Source of the DNA: Methylobacterium dankookense
GTDB taxonomy: Bacteria; Pseudomonadota; Alphaproteobacteria; Rhizobiales; Beijerinckiaceae
NCBI RefSeq assembly: GCF_902141855.1
Contig: NZ_CABFVH010000015.1
Span: 1-64,000 of the forward strand
Reading direction: 5' to 3'
DNA length: 64,000 bases
Of this stretch, positions 38,540-46,748 are shown piece after piece (the stretch's first letter is position 1; each line of letters opens with the position of its first letter). The notes under the pieces are model-generated. The model saw only the letters and a program-made list of their open reading frames with translations. It had not been told where the DNA came from and searched no databases. A program made the position numbers and the translations under genes.

Positions 38540-40714
38540 TCACCGTGCCTCGGGCGCGGCGGCGGTGGATCCGATCGGCCTCGTCCCGCCGAGCCCGTAG
38601 CGGAAACAGTCGGTCAGATAGCGAAGTGTCCGCCAGTAGACGGTCCATCCCGCATCGTTGACGAACATGTATTGCGATCGATGCTGGGACAGGGTGTCGA
38701 TGGTGAGGAAGCGTCTGTGATTCTTGATGCCGTCGTGCAGTAATCTCAGCACATTCGACGGCGTATAGGCATGCAGGCCGGCACTGCTGCGCCGCGCCGT
38801 ATCGTCAGCCTGATCCGGCAGATACGCGACGACCGGAACCGCGGAACGCTGATAGATCTCCCGAAGCGCTCCGAATGGCCGCTCGGGAGCGAGATCGACG
38901 ACGAGCCGGGGCCGCGCCCCGACCCGGCTCGGCTTGCCGAAGCGTTCCACGAGGCTCGGCATGTCCTCGGCGGCGAAGTCGAAGATCTCGACGGTTGCAT
39001 GCGACTCCCATTGCTTGACGACGTTGCGCAGGGCATCCGCCAGGGCCTTCGAGCGATCATCGCAGAGGATGTGAAAGACGGGCTGATAGGTCGGCTCGGA
39101 CCCCCAGTAACGCACGACCGGACCGGCATCCCGGTAGTAATGGGATGTCTCGTAAAAAGACACGTTCGGCAGTTTGGAGAGATGCGCGGAATAGGCGTTG
39201 CGGCGGGAGAAGATGAAGACCGACGAGTTCGGGTTGTCGGTCGCGAACGCCTTGAGATCGAGGCCACCCTCGCCGGGCGCATCGAACACGGCCAGATCGC
39301 CATGGTAGGCGTCCAGGACCTGCTCGTAGGTGGACGAGCAATCCATGATCACGAGAAGCGCGATGTCGTGGGTGACGATGCCGTCGGTTCCGATCTGCAG
39401 GCGGCAGACGGAGTTCAGCTTGCGAAGCGCGGTCGGATCGATGCGCACATCGGAGGGGAGAACGACGTCGCAGCGGGATACGCCTTTCGAGAACTGAAGC
39501 AGTTCCCACAAGCGCCGGAATTCGAGGGAATCGGGCGATCCGATATTCGGCTGAGCGAGGATCGTGAAGAGCGGCACGCGGGATCTGACGCTGCGCAGGA
39601 GCTGATCCACGGCGACGCTCAAGCGCCTGTCCGAGTCCGTCCATGCCCGCGCCGTTGCAGCGACCAGAGGCGGCAGAAGGCTCCGATCGAACGAGAGATC
39701 GACGCAGGCCTGCGCCAGCGTCTCGAAGCTCTCGCAGCGCATATAGGGATGAGGCGCCGAATAGCCTTCGGCGGCATGGGCCGTCGAGATCACGGGCTTC
39801 GAACTCGCAAGACCCTCCGCAAACTTGATCTTGATGCCGCTCGACCAGATCATGGGCACGAGGACGACATCGATCATCGAATAGAAGTCGTCGACGTTCT
39901 CGACGTACCCGACCTGGCGCACATAGGGATTCTTGTAATCCGTCAATGCGTCGCAGACGCCGCCGCCGACGATGATCTCGATCGCCGCCAGATGCCGCGA
40001 GAAGATCGGCGTCGCGACGCGCATGAACTCCAGGAAGTTCTCGCGATTGATCGTGTTGTATCCGCCCATCACGCCGATCTTCAGGACGGGCGAGGCGGGG
40101 GGCGAGCCGGTCCTGAACCTGGGCTCGAAATGCGGCACCGTCAGAACGGCACTGCGGCAGATCCTGCGAAAATACTCTTCTTCCTGCTCCTTGACGGCGA
40201 TGACCGTGTCCGCGCGCGCGCAGGCCTTGGCTTCCTCGCTCTCGTCGAGATGGAAGAATTCGCGGTTGAAGCCCCTGCTCTCGAACAATTGCCGGCGCTG
40301 TCCAAAGCGGTCGGCGGTGTAGAGCACCTTATGGACGGGTTGCGGGGCGAAGGTCAGCGCCTTGGACAGCCAGGTGTAGTGAACGAAGAAGGCATCGAAC
40401 TGGCTGCGATCGAACCGCCATTTGAGATAGTCTCCGATCGCCTCGTCCCACCACTCGTCGGCATGGTGGTCCTCGCCCAGCGCCCAGGTATGGACCGGGC
40501 GCGTCGGCGTGACGATGTGGAGCGAGTCCCACTGCGCGCGCATGCCTTCATAGGCGGCCTCGTCGAAGCCGTCCCGCCATTCCCCTTCGGCCGCGTAGAG
40601 CACGAAATGGATCCGCCCATGGTCCTGCAAGCGCTTGTGCAGGGATACGATGCCGCGACGGCCTCCCAGATTCGCCGGCCAGGTCGGTGTCGGAGCGAGA
40701 ACGAGGAACTCCAT
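38540..40714 (-). CDS. Large glycosyltransferase, GT4-like N-terminal half, unknown C-terminal half
   Basis: The 724-residue protein begins MEFLVLAPTPTWPANLGGRR, typical of a GT-B donor fold. Residues ~1-400 read as a GT4-like enzyme: KVLYTADRFGQRRQ, VIAVKEQEEEYFRR, LKIGVMGGYNTINRENFLEF, QVGYVENVDDFYSMIDVVLVP and KIKFAEGLASSKPVI (the glycosyl-phosphate binding region). Residues ~410-724 form a second part I cannot place (LFTILAQPNIGSPDSLEFRR, ending GWTVYWRTLRYLTDCFRYGL). It starts two bases before the GT2 stop, so the pair is coupled. Codon use is less GC-biased than housekeeping genes. It probably builds a surface glycan. Confidence 0.8.
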   Translation of the reverse strand: MEFLVLAPTPTWPANLGGRRGIVSLHKRLQDHGRIHFVLYAAEGEWRDGFDEAAYEGMRAQWDSLHIVTPTRPVHTWALGEDHHADEWWDEAIGDYLKWRFDRSQFDAFFVHYTWLSKALTFAPQPVHKVLYTADRFGQRRQLFESRGFNREFFHLDESEEAKACARADTVIAVKEQEEEYFRRICRSAVLTVPHFEPRFRTGSPPASPVLKIGVMGGYNTINRENFLEFMRVATPIFSRHLAAIEIIVGGGVCDALTDYKNPYVRQVGYVENVDDFYSMIDVVLVPMIWSSGIKIKFAEGLASSKPVISTAHAAEGYSAPHPYMRCESFETLAQACVDLSFDRSLLPPLVAATARAWTDSDRRLSVAVDQLLRSVRSRVPLFTILAQPNIGSPDSLEFRRLWELLQFSKGVSRCDVVLPSDVRIDPTALRKLNSVCRLQIGTDGIVTHDIALLVIMDCSSTYEQVLDAYHGDLAVFDAPGEGGLDLKAFATDNPNSSVFIFSRRNAYSAHLSKLPNVSFYETSHYYRDAGPVVRYWGSEPTYQPVFHILCDDRSKALADALRNVVKQWESHATVEIFDFAAEDMPSLVERFGKPSRVGARPRLVVDLAPERPFGALREIYQRSAVPVVAYLPDQADDTARRSSAGLHAYTPSNVLRLLHDGIKNHRRFLTIDTLSQHRSQYMFVNDAGWTVYWRTLRYLTDCFRYGLGGTRPIGSTAAAPEAR

Positions 40715-40715
40715 C

Positions 40716-41675
40716 TCAACATTCCTCGAACAATTCGCCCCGGCACAAGGTCAGTGAGTACAATTCGTACAGCGCCTGCGTCTGCCAGAAGAACATATCG
40801 GGGTTGGACTCGTCGTAGAAGAACGCGCGCAGCGATCGCTCGCGGGCGGGGACGGCGGCGATGAAATCGAGGAGCGACTTTTCCGCCTCGTCGCGAGGCT
40901 TATCCAGCGGCTTGCCGGCGACGATGTCGGAAATCGCCTGCCACATGATCCGGCGCCTGATCCATTCCCTGGTGACGCGGGCGGCCGGAACGAGATGGGT
41001 GACGCGCGCATCCGGGACGTAGATCGTCACGCCGCCCGCCGCGTGGATTCGATCCTGCAAGTCGGTCTCCTCGTTCGACATGAGGCTACCGCCGGATCCG
41101 ATCCGCCCGAGCGCGACGTTGCAGCCGCCGGCCATCAGATAGGCATCGCGTCGAAAGGCGTTGTTCGCCCCCGCGACCCATTTCGATTTGTCCAATATCT
41201 TTGGTCTGTCGCCCCAATTGATGATCGTGAAATAGGTCAACAACCGATCATGAAGCCACGATGGACGCGCGGCCTCGAATACCGGGTCGATCCGTCCTCC
41301 GGCGATCTGGGCGCTGGGCCCGAATGATGCGAAGGCGGCGATATAGGCGCTGATCCAATCCGGCGACGCTTCGGCATCGTCGTCGAGGAATGCGACGATC
41401 TCGCCCCGTGCCAATCCCACGGCCACGTTGCGCGCATTGGCCAAGCCCGGGATGTCCTCGGTGACGTAGCGCAGCCCGGCCCGATCACCGAATGTCTGCC
41501 GCCACGCATCGCGCTCCACGCCCGGCGGCGAATTGTCGACCACGATGATCTCGAACGAGGCAGGGTCGCAATTCTGGGCCAACAGGCTGCCGACGGCCTT
41601 TTCAAGATAGTCATATCGATTATAGGTGCAGATAATGGCTGATACCACGGGCGTAGCTGGCGTCTGATCTCCCAT
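40716..41675 (-). CDS. Family 2 glycosyltransferase
   Basis: The 319-residue enzyme has the GT-A fold: VVSAIICTYNRYDYLEKAVG at the N-terminus, EIIVVDNSPPG, RNVAVGLARGEIVAFLDDDA with the DDD metal site, and DLQDRIHAAGGVTIYVPDA near the acceptor region. There is no membrane anchor. It adds a sugar from a nucleotide donor to a glycan, presumably the same product as the GT4-like gene that follows it. Upstream is a gene of unknown function in the same direction. Confidence 0.88.
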   Translation of the reverse strand: MGDQTPATPVVSAIICTYNRYDYLEKAVGSLLAQNCDPASFEIIVVDNSPPGVERDAWRQTFGDRAGLRYVTEDIPGLANARNVAVGLARGEIVAFLDDDAEASPDWISAYIAAFASFGPSAQIAGGRIDPVFEAARPSWLHDRLLTYFTIINWGDRPKILDKSKWVAGANNAFRRDAYLMAGGCNVALGRIGSGGSLMSNEETDLQDRIHAAGGVTIYVPDARVTHLVPAARVTREWIRRRIMWQAISDIVAGKPLDKPRDEAEKSLLDFIAAVPARERSLRAFFYDESNPDMFFWQTQALYELYSLTLCRGELFEEC

Positions 41676-41716
41676 CTCGACCTCGATTGTTTCTATTTTT
41701 CTAAGCTATAAAAAGA

Positions 41717-42415
41717 CTAACTATGCGTCTTGATCGTCAGTGAATGCACCGCGATGCCGAGCACTCTCGGATCGGGATGGGCTGCGGGCTGAACGTCGGG
41801 CAGTTCGAACTCGACCAGGAGCGTGCGGCTTCCCGGCTTGGCCGGGACGTCGGCGTGCAGTTCGTGGGATCGCTCAAGCTCCGTCACCTGAACAGGTTCG
41901 AGCTTGCCGTCGATGCGGCACAGAACCTTCGCCATCTCGAATTTCGCATGACTGAACAAGGCCGTCAGAACGAGGCGTGCAGACGCGTCCCGATTGAAGG
42001 TGACGAGGAAGCGGAAGGCGCGATGCGGCCCTGTCCAGCGAAAGGGGATGCCCTCGCTGTCCCATTCCACGGCGTAGAACCCGTCCGCAGGATCCCAGAG
42101 CTCATTGGAAACAAGCTTGATACGATTGGGAGCATCGAGCGGTTTTTTTGAAGGATTGATTTCTGATGCAAGTCGATTGTCCAGGATTTTCAATCCTTCC
42201 AATACATCGTGATTGGATTGCAAATCGGCAATCTTGTCGTTGATCGCGTTGATCTCGACGCATATCTCGGAAACGACCTCCGCGAACCATGAGGGGCCTA
42301 TGCCGGCCTTCGGGCTGTTTGAGATTTGGTCCAGAATGCGTTTCTTCACATCGTCCCGTGTATTATTCTTATTAAACAGATCAAGACCGCTCAACGTGTG
42401 GTCTCCTCTCCGCAC
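41717..42415 (-). CDS. Hypothetical protein with N-terminal helices and C-terminal strand-rich domain
   Basis: The 232-residue product has a helical, coil-prone first third (RDDVKKRILDQISNS, EICVEINAINDKIADLQSN). The last ~140 residues are strand-rich (ELWDPADGFYAVEWDSEGIP, FLVTFNRDASARLVLTALF, RTLLVEFELPDVQPA). The second part looks like a beta-sandwich, possibly carbohydrate-binding, but I do not recognise the family. Base composition is closer to AT than the flanking genes, suggesting transfer. It is the first gene of the glycosyltransferase run, next to AT-rich DNA. Confidence 0.7.
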   Translation of the reverse strand: MRRGDHTLSGLDLFNKNNTRDDVKKRILDQISNSPKAGIGPSWFAEVVSEICVEINAINDKIADLQSNHDVLEGLKILDNRLASEINPSKKPLDAPNRIKLVSNELWDPADGFYAVEWDSEGIPFRWTGPHRAFRFLVTFNRDASARLVLTALFSHAKFEMAKVLCRIDGKLEPVQVTELERSHELHADVPAKPGSRTLLVEFELPDVQPAAHPDPRVLGIAVHSLTIKTHS

Positions 42416-43162
42416 ATTTATGGATTGTCATGGAAATACTCGGCGCAAGGCACAAGTCTGCATCGATAGCGTGGCTATATTTTGCCTGCAGCTGTCTATA
42501 GACGGTCCGTGGCGTGACTGCAACCCCTGTAAGTTAAGCTTTAGAGTCTATTGCTTGAATTATGGTGGGTTATTTTAAGTATAAATCCTGTAATTCTGTG
42601 AAAACAGAAACAAAATATCTCATTATGCAGCGTATCCGCCGGCCTCTGTTGAATTTTATCCGGAGGGGATCGCGATCTTGCAGATAATAAATATAGACAT
42701 GTTATTATGCTGGGTCGCTATTCAGATCATGATTACGAATTCGGGGCATGTGAATTTTACAGGCTTGGTCGCCGACATTGATCTCGCCGCAGGCAGCGCG
42801 GTCGGTTCGCCTCTGTCCCGGGTTGCAGCCCGGCAACCCCGGAGCAGCGGGCGGCGGCCTCGTTCGCCCGCAAGGTGGCGTGGTTCAGCCGCGACGGGCA
42901 GGAGAACCCGGGATGGTCCACGGAGATGAGCCCGGTCTGCGGTCCTCAGGACATCCAATTCTGCCCGCTACGCCCACCAAGCGCCGCCTCGCGCAGCTCA
43001 AGGGGACCCAACCGCGGAACGTGTAGATGCCTTCTTGCGGCGAACGAGGCGGGTCTCAAGGCCTATCGGAGGGGCCACCTGGAACAACGACCTGTAGCAC
43101 AGGCGTCGCCCAACCCGCTGAAAGTCAACGCTTCTTCGCGGGACAATTGGTTGACGCGGGTA
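42416..43162. other. AT-rich non-coding region at the 3' side of tRNA-Ser
   Basis: About 750 bases. The first ~400 are strikingly AT-rich against a very GC-rich genome and hold a hairpin-like repeat (TTCTGT-GAAA-ACAGAA, 42594-42609). From ~42800 to ~43030 the DNA turns GC-rich and has codon-like structure in two frames. One carries ATPEQRAAASFARKVAWFSR (~42830-42890) and the other ends RLAQLKGTQPRNV (~42990-43026), perhaps a frameshifted remnant. No att duplication was seen. Confidence 0.5.
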
Positions 43163-43252
43163 TGGCGGAAGGGGTGGGATTCGAACCCACGGTGGAGTTG
43201 CCCCCACGGCGGTTTTCAAGACCGCTGCCTTAAACCACTCGGCCACCCTTCC
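43163..43252 (-). tRNA. tRNA-Ser(UGA)
   Basis: The minus strand reads GGAAGGGTGGCCGAGTGG at the 5' end, an anticodon arm CGGTCTTGAAAACCG with anticodon TGA, a long variable arm, the T arm GGTTCGAATCC and an encoded CCA. The 90-nt length and variable arm are normal for tRNA-Ser. The acceptor stem GGAAGGG/CCCTTCC pairs fully. Confidence 0.96.
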
Positions 43253-43502
43253 AAGCCGTTGTGGGGGCTGGCGAACTCAGCCCCGCTGCGCGATGCGGAC
43301 GGTGTCCGTCCCCAGCATCTGCCACCCTCTCGACCGGCGGTCTTCTCTATGGCCGGCCGCCGGGCAGCGTCAACTGGCCCGGCCCGCCCGCGCCGATTGT
43401 CAACGGCGGCCGAATCCTGCACGCTCGGAACACGTGCCGGCTCCGGCCGCGCAAGCATCCGGTGCCGCGCGAGACGGCGCCGGTCTCGGAGGAAACGGGA
43501 CC

Positions 43503-44783
43503 ATGAGCGATGCCCGGACGGACCGCGACGGTCTCGCATCGCCGCAACGGCGCCATGTCCTGGGGCGGGGCCTGGCCCTGGTCGGGGGCGCCGTCGTCGG
43601 GAACGCGGCCGCGGAGAAGGCCGCGGCCGAGAGTGCCGCCGCGCCGCCTGACGTGCCCGAATGGATGAAGGCGCCCGGCGCCGATGTCGGCAGCGAGCCC
43701 TATGGGTCGCCCTCGCGCTTCGAGAGGGATCTGATCCGGAACATCCCGAAGAGCCTGCCGCAATACACCTCCGCCTCCAGCCGCACGCCGCTGCAGGACC
43801 TCGACGGGATCATCACGCCCAACGGCCTGTTCTACGAGCGCCACCATGGCGGCATTCCGGAGATCGACCCGGACCGGCACCGGCTGATGATCCACGGCCT
43901 CGTCGAGCGGCCGCTGATCCTGACCATGGCGGAGATCCGCCGCTTCCCGTCGGAATCGCAGATCTACTTCCTCGAATGCTCCGGCAATCCGGGCTTCGAG
44001 GCGATGACCGGGCGCACCGCCTCGGACCTCGTCGGGCTGGTCAGCTGCGCGGAATGGACCGGCGTCCGCCTCCGGACGGTGCTGGAGGAGGCGGGCCTCA
44101 AGCCCGAGGCGCGCTGGGTCGTCGCCGAGGGCGCGGACGCCGCCGCGATGACGCGCAGCATCCCGCTCGCCAAGTGCCTCGACGACGCGATGCTCGTCTA
44201 CAGCCAGAACGGTGAGCGGCTGCGCCCGCAGCAGGGCTACCCCCTCCGGGTGCTCCTGCCCGGCTTCGAGGGCAATATGAGCGTGAAATGGCTGCGCCGC
44301 CTCAACGTGACGGCCGAGCCTGCCCATTCGCGCGAGGAGACCTCGAAATACACCGACCTGATGCCGGACGGCACGGCGCGGCAATTCACCTTCATGATGG
44401 AGGCGAAGTCGATCATCACCCGGCCGTCCGGCACGCAGCGGATCGCCAGGGGCTTCAACGAGATCACCGGCATCGCCTGGAGCGGCCGGGGCCGCATCGC
44501 GCAGGTCGAGGTCTCGGTGGATGACGGCCAGAGCTGGACGGTCGCGCAGCTCCAGGCGCCCGTCCTCACCCGGGCCCTGACCCGCTTCCGCCTGCCCTGG
44601 ACCTGGGAGGGCGCGCCGACGACCATCCTCAGCCGCGCGACCGACGAAACCGGCTACGTGCAGCCGCATTTCGCCGAGCTGACGGCGGTCCGCGGCGTGA
44701 AGTCGTTCTACCACAACAACGCGATCATCCCGTGGCGGATCACGGCGAGCGGCGAGGTCACCAATGGCTTCCTCAAGGCCTAG
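43503..44783 (+). CDS. soxC: Sulfite/sulfane dehydrogenase molybdopterin subunit, SoxC-like
   Basis: The 426-residue protein has a twin-Arg-like start (SPQRRHVLGRGLALVGGAVV), a molybdopterin-binding sulfite oxidase domain and a C-terminal dimer domain. Key segments are LTMAEIRRFPSESQIYFLE, CSGN with the Mo-ligand Cys159, CAEWTGVRLRTVLEEAG, and QQGYPLRVLLPGFEGNMSVK, with the basic patch in MSVKWLRRL. IAQVEVSVDDGQSW is the typical Mo-co dimer segment. It oxidises sulfite (or sulfane S in the Sox system). The next gene, a cytochrome c, overlaps it by 20 bases, as in soxCD. No soxAXYZB is nearby. Confidence 0.9.
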   Translation: MSDARTDRDGLASPQRRHVLGRGLALVGGAVVGNAAAEKAAAESAAAPPDVPEWMKAPGADVGSEPYGSPSRFERDLIRNIPKSLPQYTSASSRTPLQDLDGIITPNGLFYERHHGGIPEIDPDRHRLMIHGLVERPLILTMAEIRRFPSESQIYFLECSGNPGFEAMTGRTASDLVGLVSCAEWTGVRLRTVLEEAGLKPEARWVVAEGADAAAMTRSIPLAKCLDDAMLVYSQNGERLRPQQGYPLRVLLPGFEGNMSVKWLRRLNVTAEPAHSREETSKYTDLMPDGTARQFTFMMEAKSIITRPSGTQRIARGFNEITGIAWSGRGRIAQVEVSVDDGQSWTVAQLQAPVLTRALTRFRLPWTWEGAPTTILSRATDETGYVQPHFAELTAVRGVKSFYHNNAIIPWRITASGEVTNGFLKA

Positions 44784-45408
44784 AGCGCGCTCCGCCGAGG
44801 TCGATTCCGCGTCGGCTCGTGAGGGCGCGCCGGGGCGAAGGCCTGGATTCGCGGTCGGGCACGGGTCCCGCTGGGTTCTCGCCGCGGCTGCTCTCGCCGC
44901 GCTCGCGGCGGCCGCGCAGGCCGGGCCGCGCTACGGGCTCGGGCGCCCGGCGACCCAGGCCGAGATCGCCGCCTGGGACATCGACATCGACCGCGACGGG
45001 CGCAAGCTTCCGCCCGGAAGCGGCAGCGTCGCGCAGGGCCGCACCCTCTTCGCGGCGCAATGCGCGGGCTGCCACGGGGCGAAAGGGGAGGGCGGCAGCG
45101 GCGAGCGGCTCGTCGGCGGCCAGGGCAGCCTGGCCTCGGGCAAGCCGCTCAAGACGGTCGGCAGCTTCTGGCCCTACGCGCCGACGCTGTTCGACTACAT
45201 CCGCCGGGCGATGCCGCTGAACGCGCCGCAATCGCTGACGAGCGAGGAAGTCTATGCGGTCTCGGCCTATGTGCTGAACCTGAACGGCCTCGTGCCGGAC
45301 GACACCGTCCTCGATGCGGCCGCGCTGGCCGCGGTCCGGATGCCGAACCGCGACGGCTTCCGGCCGGATCCGCGGCCGGACGTGCCGCTCCGTGCCCGGC
45401 CGGAGTGA
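44764..45408 (+). CDS. soxD: c-type cytochrome, SoxD-like subunit
   Basis: The 214-residue protein has a signal or membrane anchor (WVLAAAALAALAAAAQA, about residues 38-55). A single heme-c site follows, CAGCH at residues 100-104, within LFAAQCAGCHGAKGEGG, with a likely axial Met in RRAMPLNAPQSLTSEEVYAV. SoxD passes electrons from SoxC to the respiratory chain. The start at 44764 is inside soxC; the N-terminus is long and a later start is possible. The pair is set off from other Sox genes, so it likely works as a stand-alone sulfite dehydrogenase. Confidence 0.88.
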   Translation: MASSRPRARSAEVDSASAREGAPGRRPGFAVGHGSRWVLAAAALAALAAAAQAGPRYGLGRPATQAEIAAWDIDIDRDGRKLPPGSGSVAQGRTLFAAQCAGCHGAKGEGGSGERLVGGQGSLASGKPLKTVGSFWPYAPTLFDYIRRAMPLNAPQSLTSEEVYAVSAYVLNLNGLVPDDTVLDAAALAAVRMPNRDGFRPDPRPDVPLRARPE

Positions 45409-45417
45409 TCGCTGCCC

Positions 45418-46644
45418 CTACTCCGCGGGAGCGAGCTGGCGGGCGGCATCCAGGCGCGTCAGCCCGTAGAAGCCGAGGGCCGAGGCGAAGATGACGGTGC
45501 CGAAGGCGGCGGCGATGGCGAGCACCAGCCCGAAGCCGCCGCGCTCGTGCATCAGGGCGATCATGGGCACGACGAAGCCGCTGACCGTGAAGCCGAGGAA
45601 GTAGCGCACGCTGTAGGCCCTGGCCCGGAAGGCCGGCGGCACGTAGCGGGCGACCATCGCGTCGTTGATGACCACCTGCCCGTAGAGGGCCGCCATCGTC
45701 AGGACGAGGCCGAGGAGGAGGGGCACGCCCGTGCTCGCCGCCGCGATGCCGAGGCCGACCGGCTGCAGGATCGACAGGCCGAGGCCGACCGGCTGCAGGA
45801 TCGACAGGCCGAGGAAGAGCGTCGGCAGGCTGTAGCGGTCGATCAGGCGGCCCATCAGCAGCTGGGTCAGGGCGCCGAACACGAAGACGAGGGTCGCCAC
45901 CGAGCCGATCAGGGCGAGCGGCAGCCCGTCGCCGACGCGCTCGTCCACGATCTTCGGCAGGGCGATGGTGGTGATGTTGAAGGTCATGCCGCCCGCCACG
46001 ATGGCGAAGGCGAAGACGAGGAGCAGCGGCAGCGGGCGCGCGACCGGGATGACCGGGGCGCCGCCGGCCTTGCCGCGGGCGCCGTCGCCGTCGCCGGGGA
46101 CGAGGGCCAGGAAGGCGGCGCCGCAGGCGAGGCAGAACAGGCCGGGCACGACGAAGGCCGCCTGCCAGCCGAGCCCCGCCGCCAGGAGCGCCGTGACGCC
46201 CGAGGCGGTGGCCGCGCCGAAATTGCCCCAGACCCCGTTCACGCCGAGGTCGCGGCCGAGGCGGCGGGCATGGGTCACCAGCATGGTCGAGCCGACGGGA
46301 TGGTAGATCGCGGAGGCGAGCCCCAGCACGCAGAGCCACACCGCGAAGGCGGTCGGGCTCGCGGCGCTCGCCACGCCGAGGCAGGACAGGCCGTAGCCGA
46401 AGAAGAAGATCGCCAGCATGGTCCGCCGCCCGAACCGGTCGGCGAGCCAGCCCATCGGCAGCGAGCAGAGGCCGAAGGCCACGAAGGCGCCGGTGGCGAG
46501 CCCGATCAGCTCGCCGTAGCCCAGGCCCGTCTGCGCCGCGATGGCGATGACGGCGGTCGGGTAGATGAGCAGCACGAAATGATCGAGGGCGTGCGCCACG
46601 TTGACGAAGCGCAGGGTGCGGCGGGGCAGGGGTTCGGCGGCCAT
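45418..46644 (-). CDS. MFS transporter with an internal 10-residue tandem duplication
   Basis: The 408-residue membrane protein has ~12 hydrophobic helices. The MFS loop 2-3 motif is GWLADRFGRRTML and the TM start is HALDHFVLLIYPTAVIAIA. A perfect 30-bp tandem repeat (45751-45810) duplicates GLSILQPVGL inside or beside a helix, so one transmembrane segment is ten residues longer than expected. It is divergent from an AraC-type regulator gene, which probably controls it. Substrate unknown. The ATG at 46644 has a better local context than the upstream frame. Confidence 0.85.
   Translation of the reverse strand: MAAEPLPRRTLRFVNVAHALDHFVLLIYPTAVIAIAAQTGLGYGELIGLATGAFVAFGLCSLPMGWLADRFGRRTMLAIFFFGYGLSCLGVASAASPTAFAVWLCVLGLASAIYHPVGSTMLVTHARRLGRDLGVNGVWGNFGAATASGVTALLAAGLGWQAAFVVPGLFCLACGAAFLALVPGDGDGARGKAGGAPVIPVARPLPLLLVFAFAIVAGGMTFNITTIALPKIVDERVGDGLPLALIGSVATLVFVFGALTQLLMGRLIDRYSLPTLFLGLSILQPVGLGLSILQPVGLGIAAASTGVPLLLGLVLTMAALYGQVVINDAMVARYVPPAFRARAYSVRYFLGFTVSGFVVPMIALMHERGGFGLVLAIAAAFGTVIFASALGFYGLTRLDAARQLAPAE
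45751..45810. repeat. Perfect 30-bp tandem duplication within the MFS gene
   Basis: Two identical adjacent 30-bp copies (45751-45780 and 45781-45810) start GAGGCCGACCGGCTGCAGGA. Being a multiple of three they stay in frame and repeat ten residues (GLSILQPVGL) in the transporter. Recent slippage is likely because the copies show no mismatch. Confidence 0.9.
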
Positions 46645-46748
46645 CGGGCTTCTCGGCGTGTCTGGTCCCTGTCTACATGACCCGTTGGACGGCGTCGGGC
46701 CGAAGGTGTACGCGATCGGGTCAAGATCAGCGGGGTGCGGCAAGCGCG

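Noticed and set aside
42678..43026. Phage terminase small-subunit remnant (segment TKRRLAQLKGTQPRNV)
   Set aside because: Resembles the P27 small terminase only over ~12 residues; no other phage gene is present, so the resemblance is too weak.
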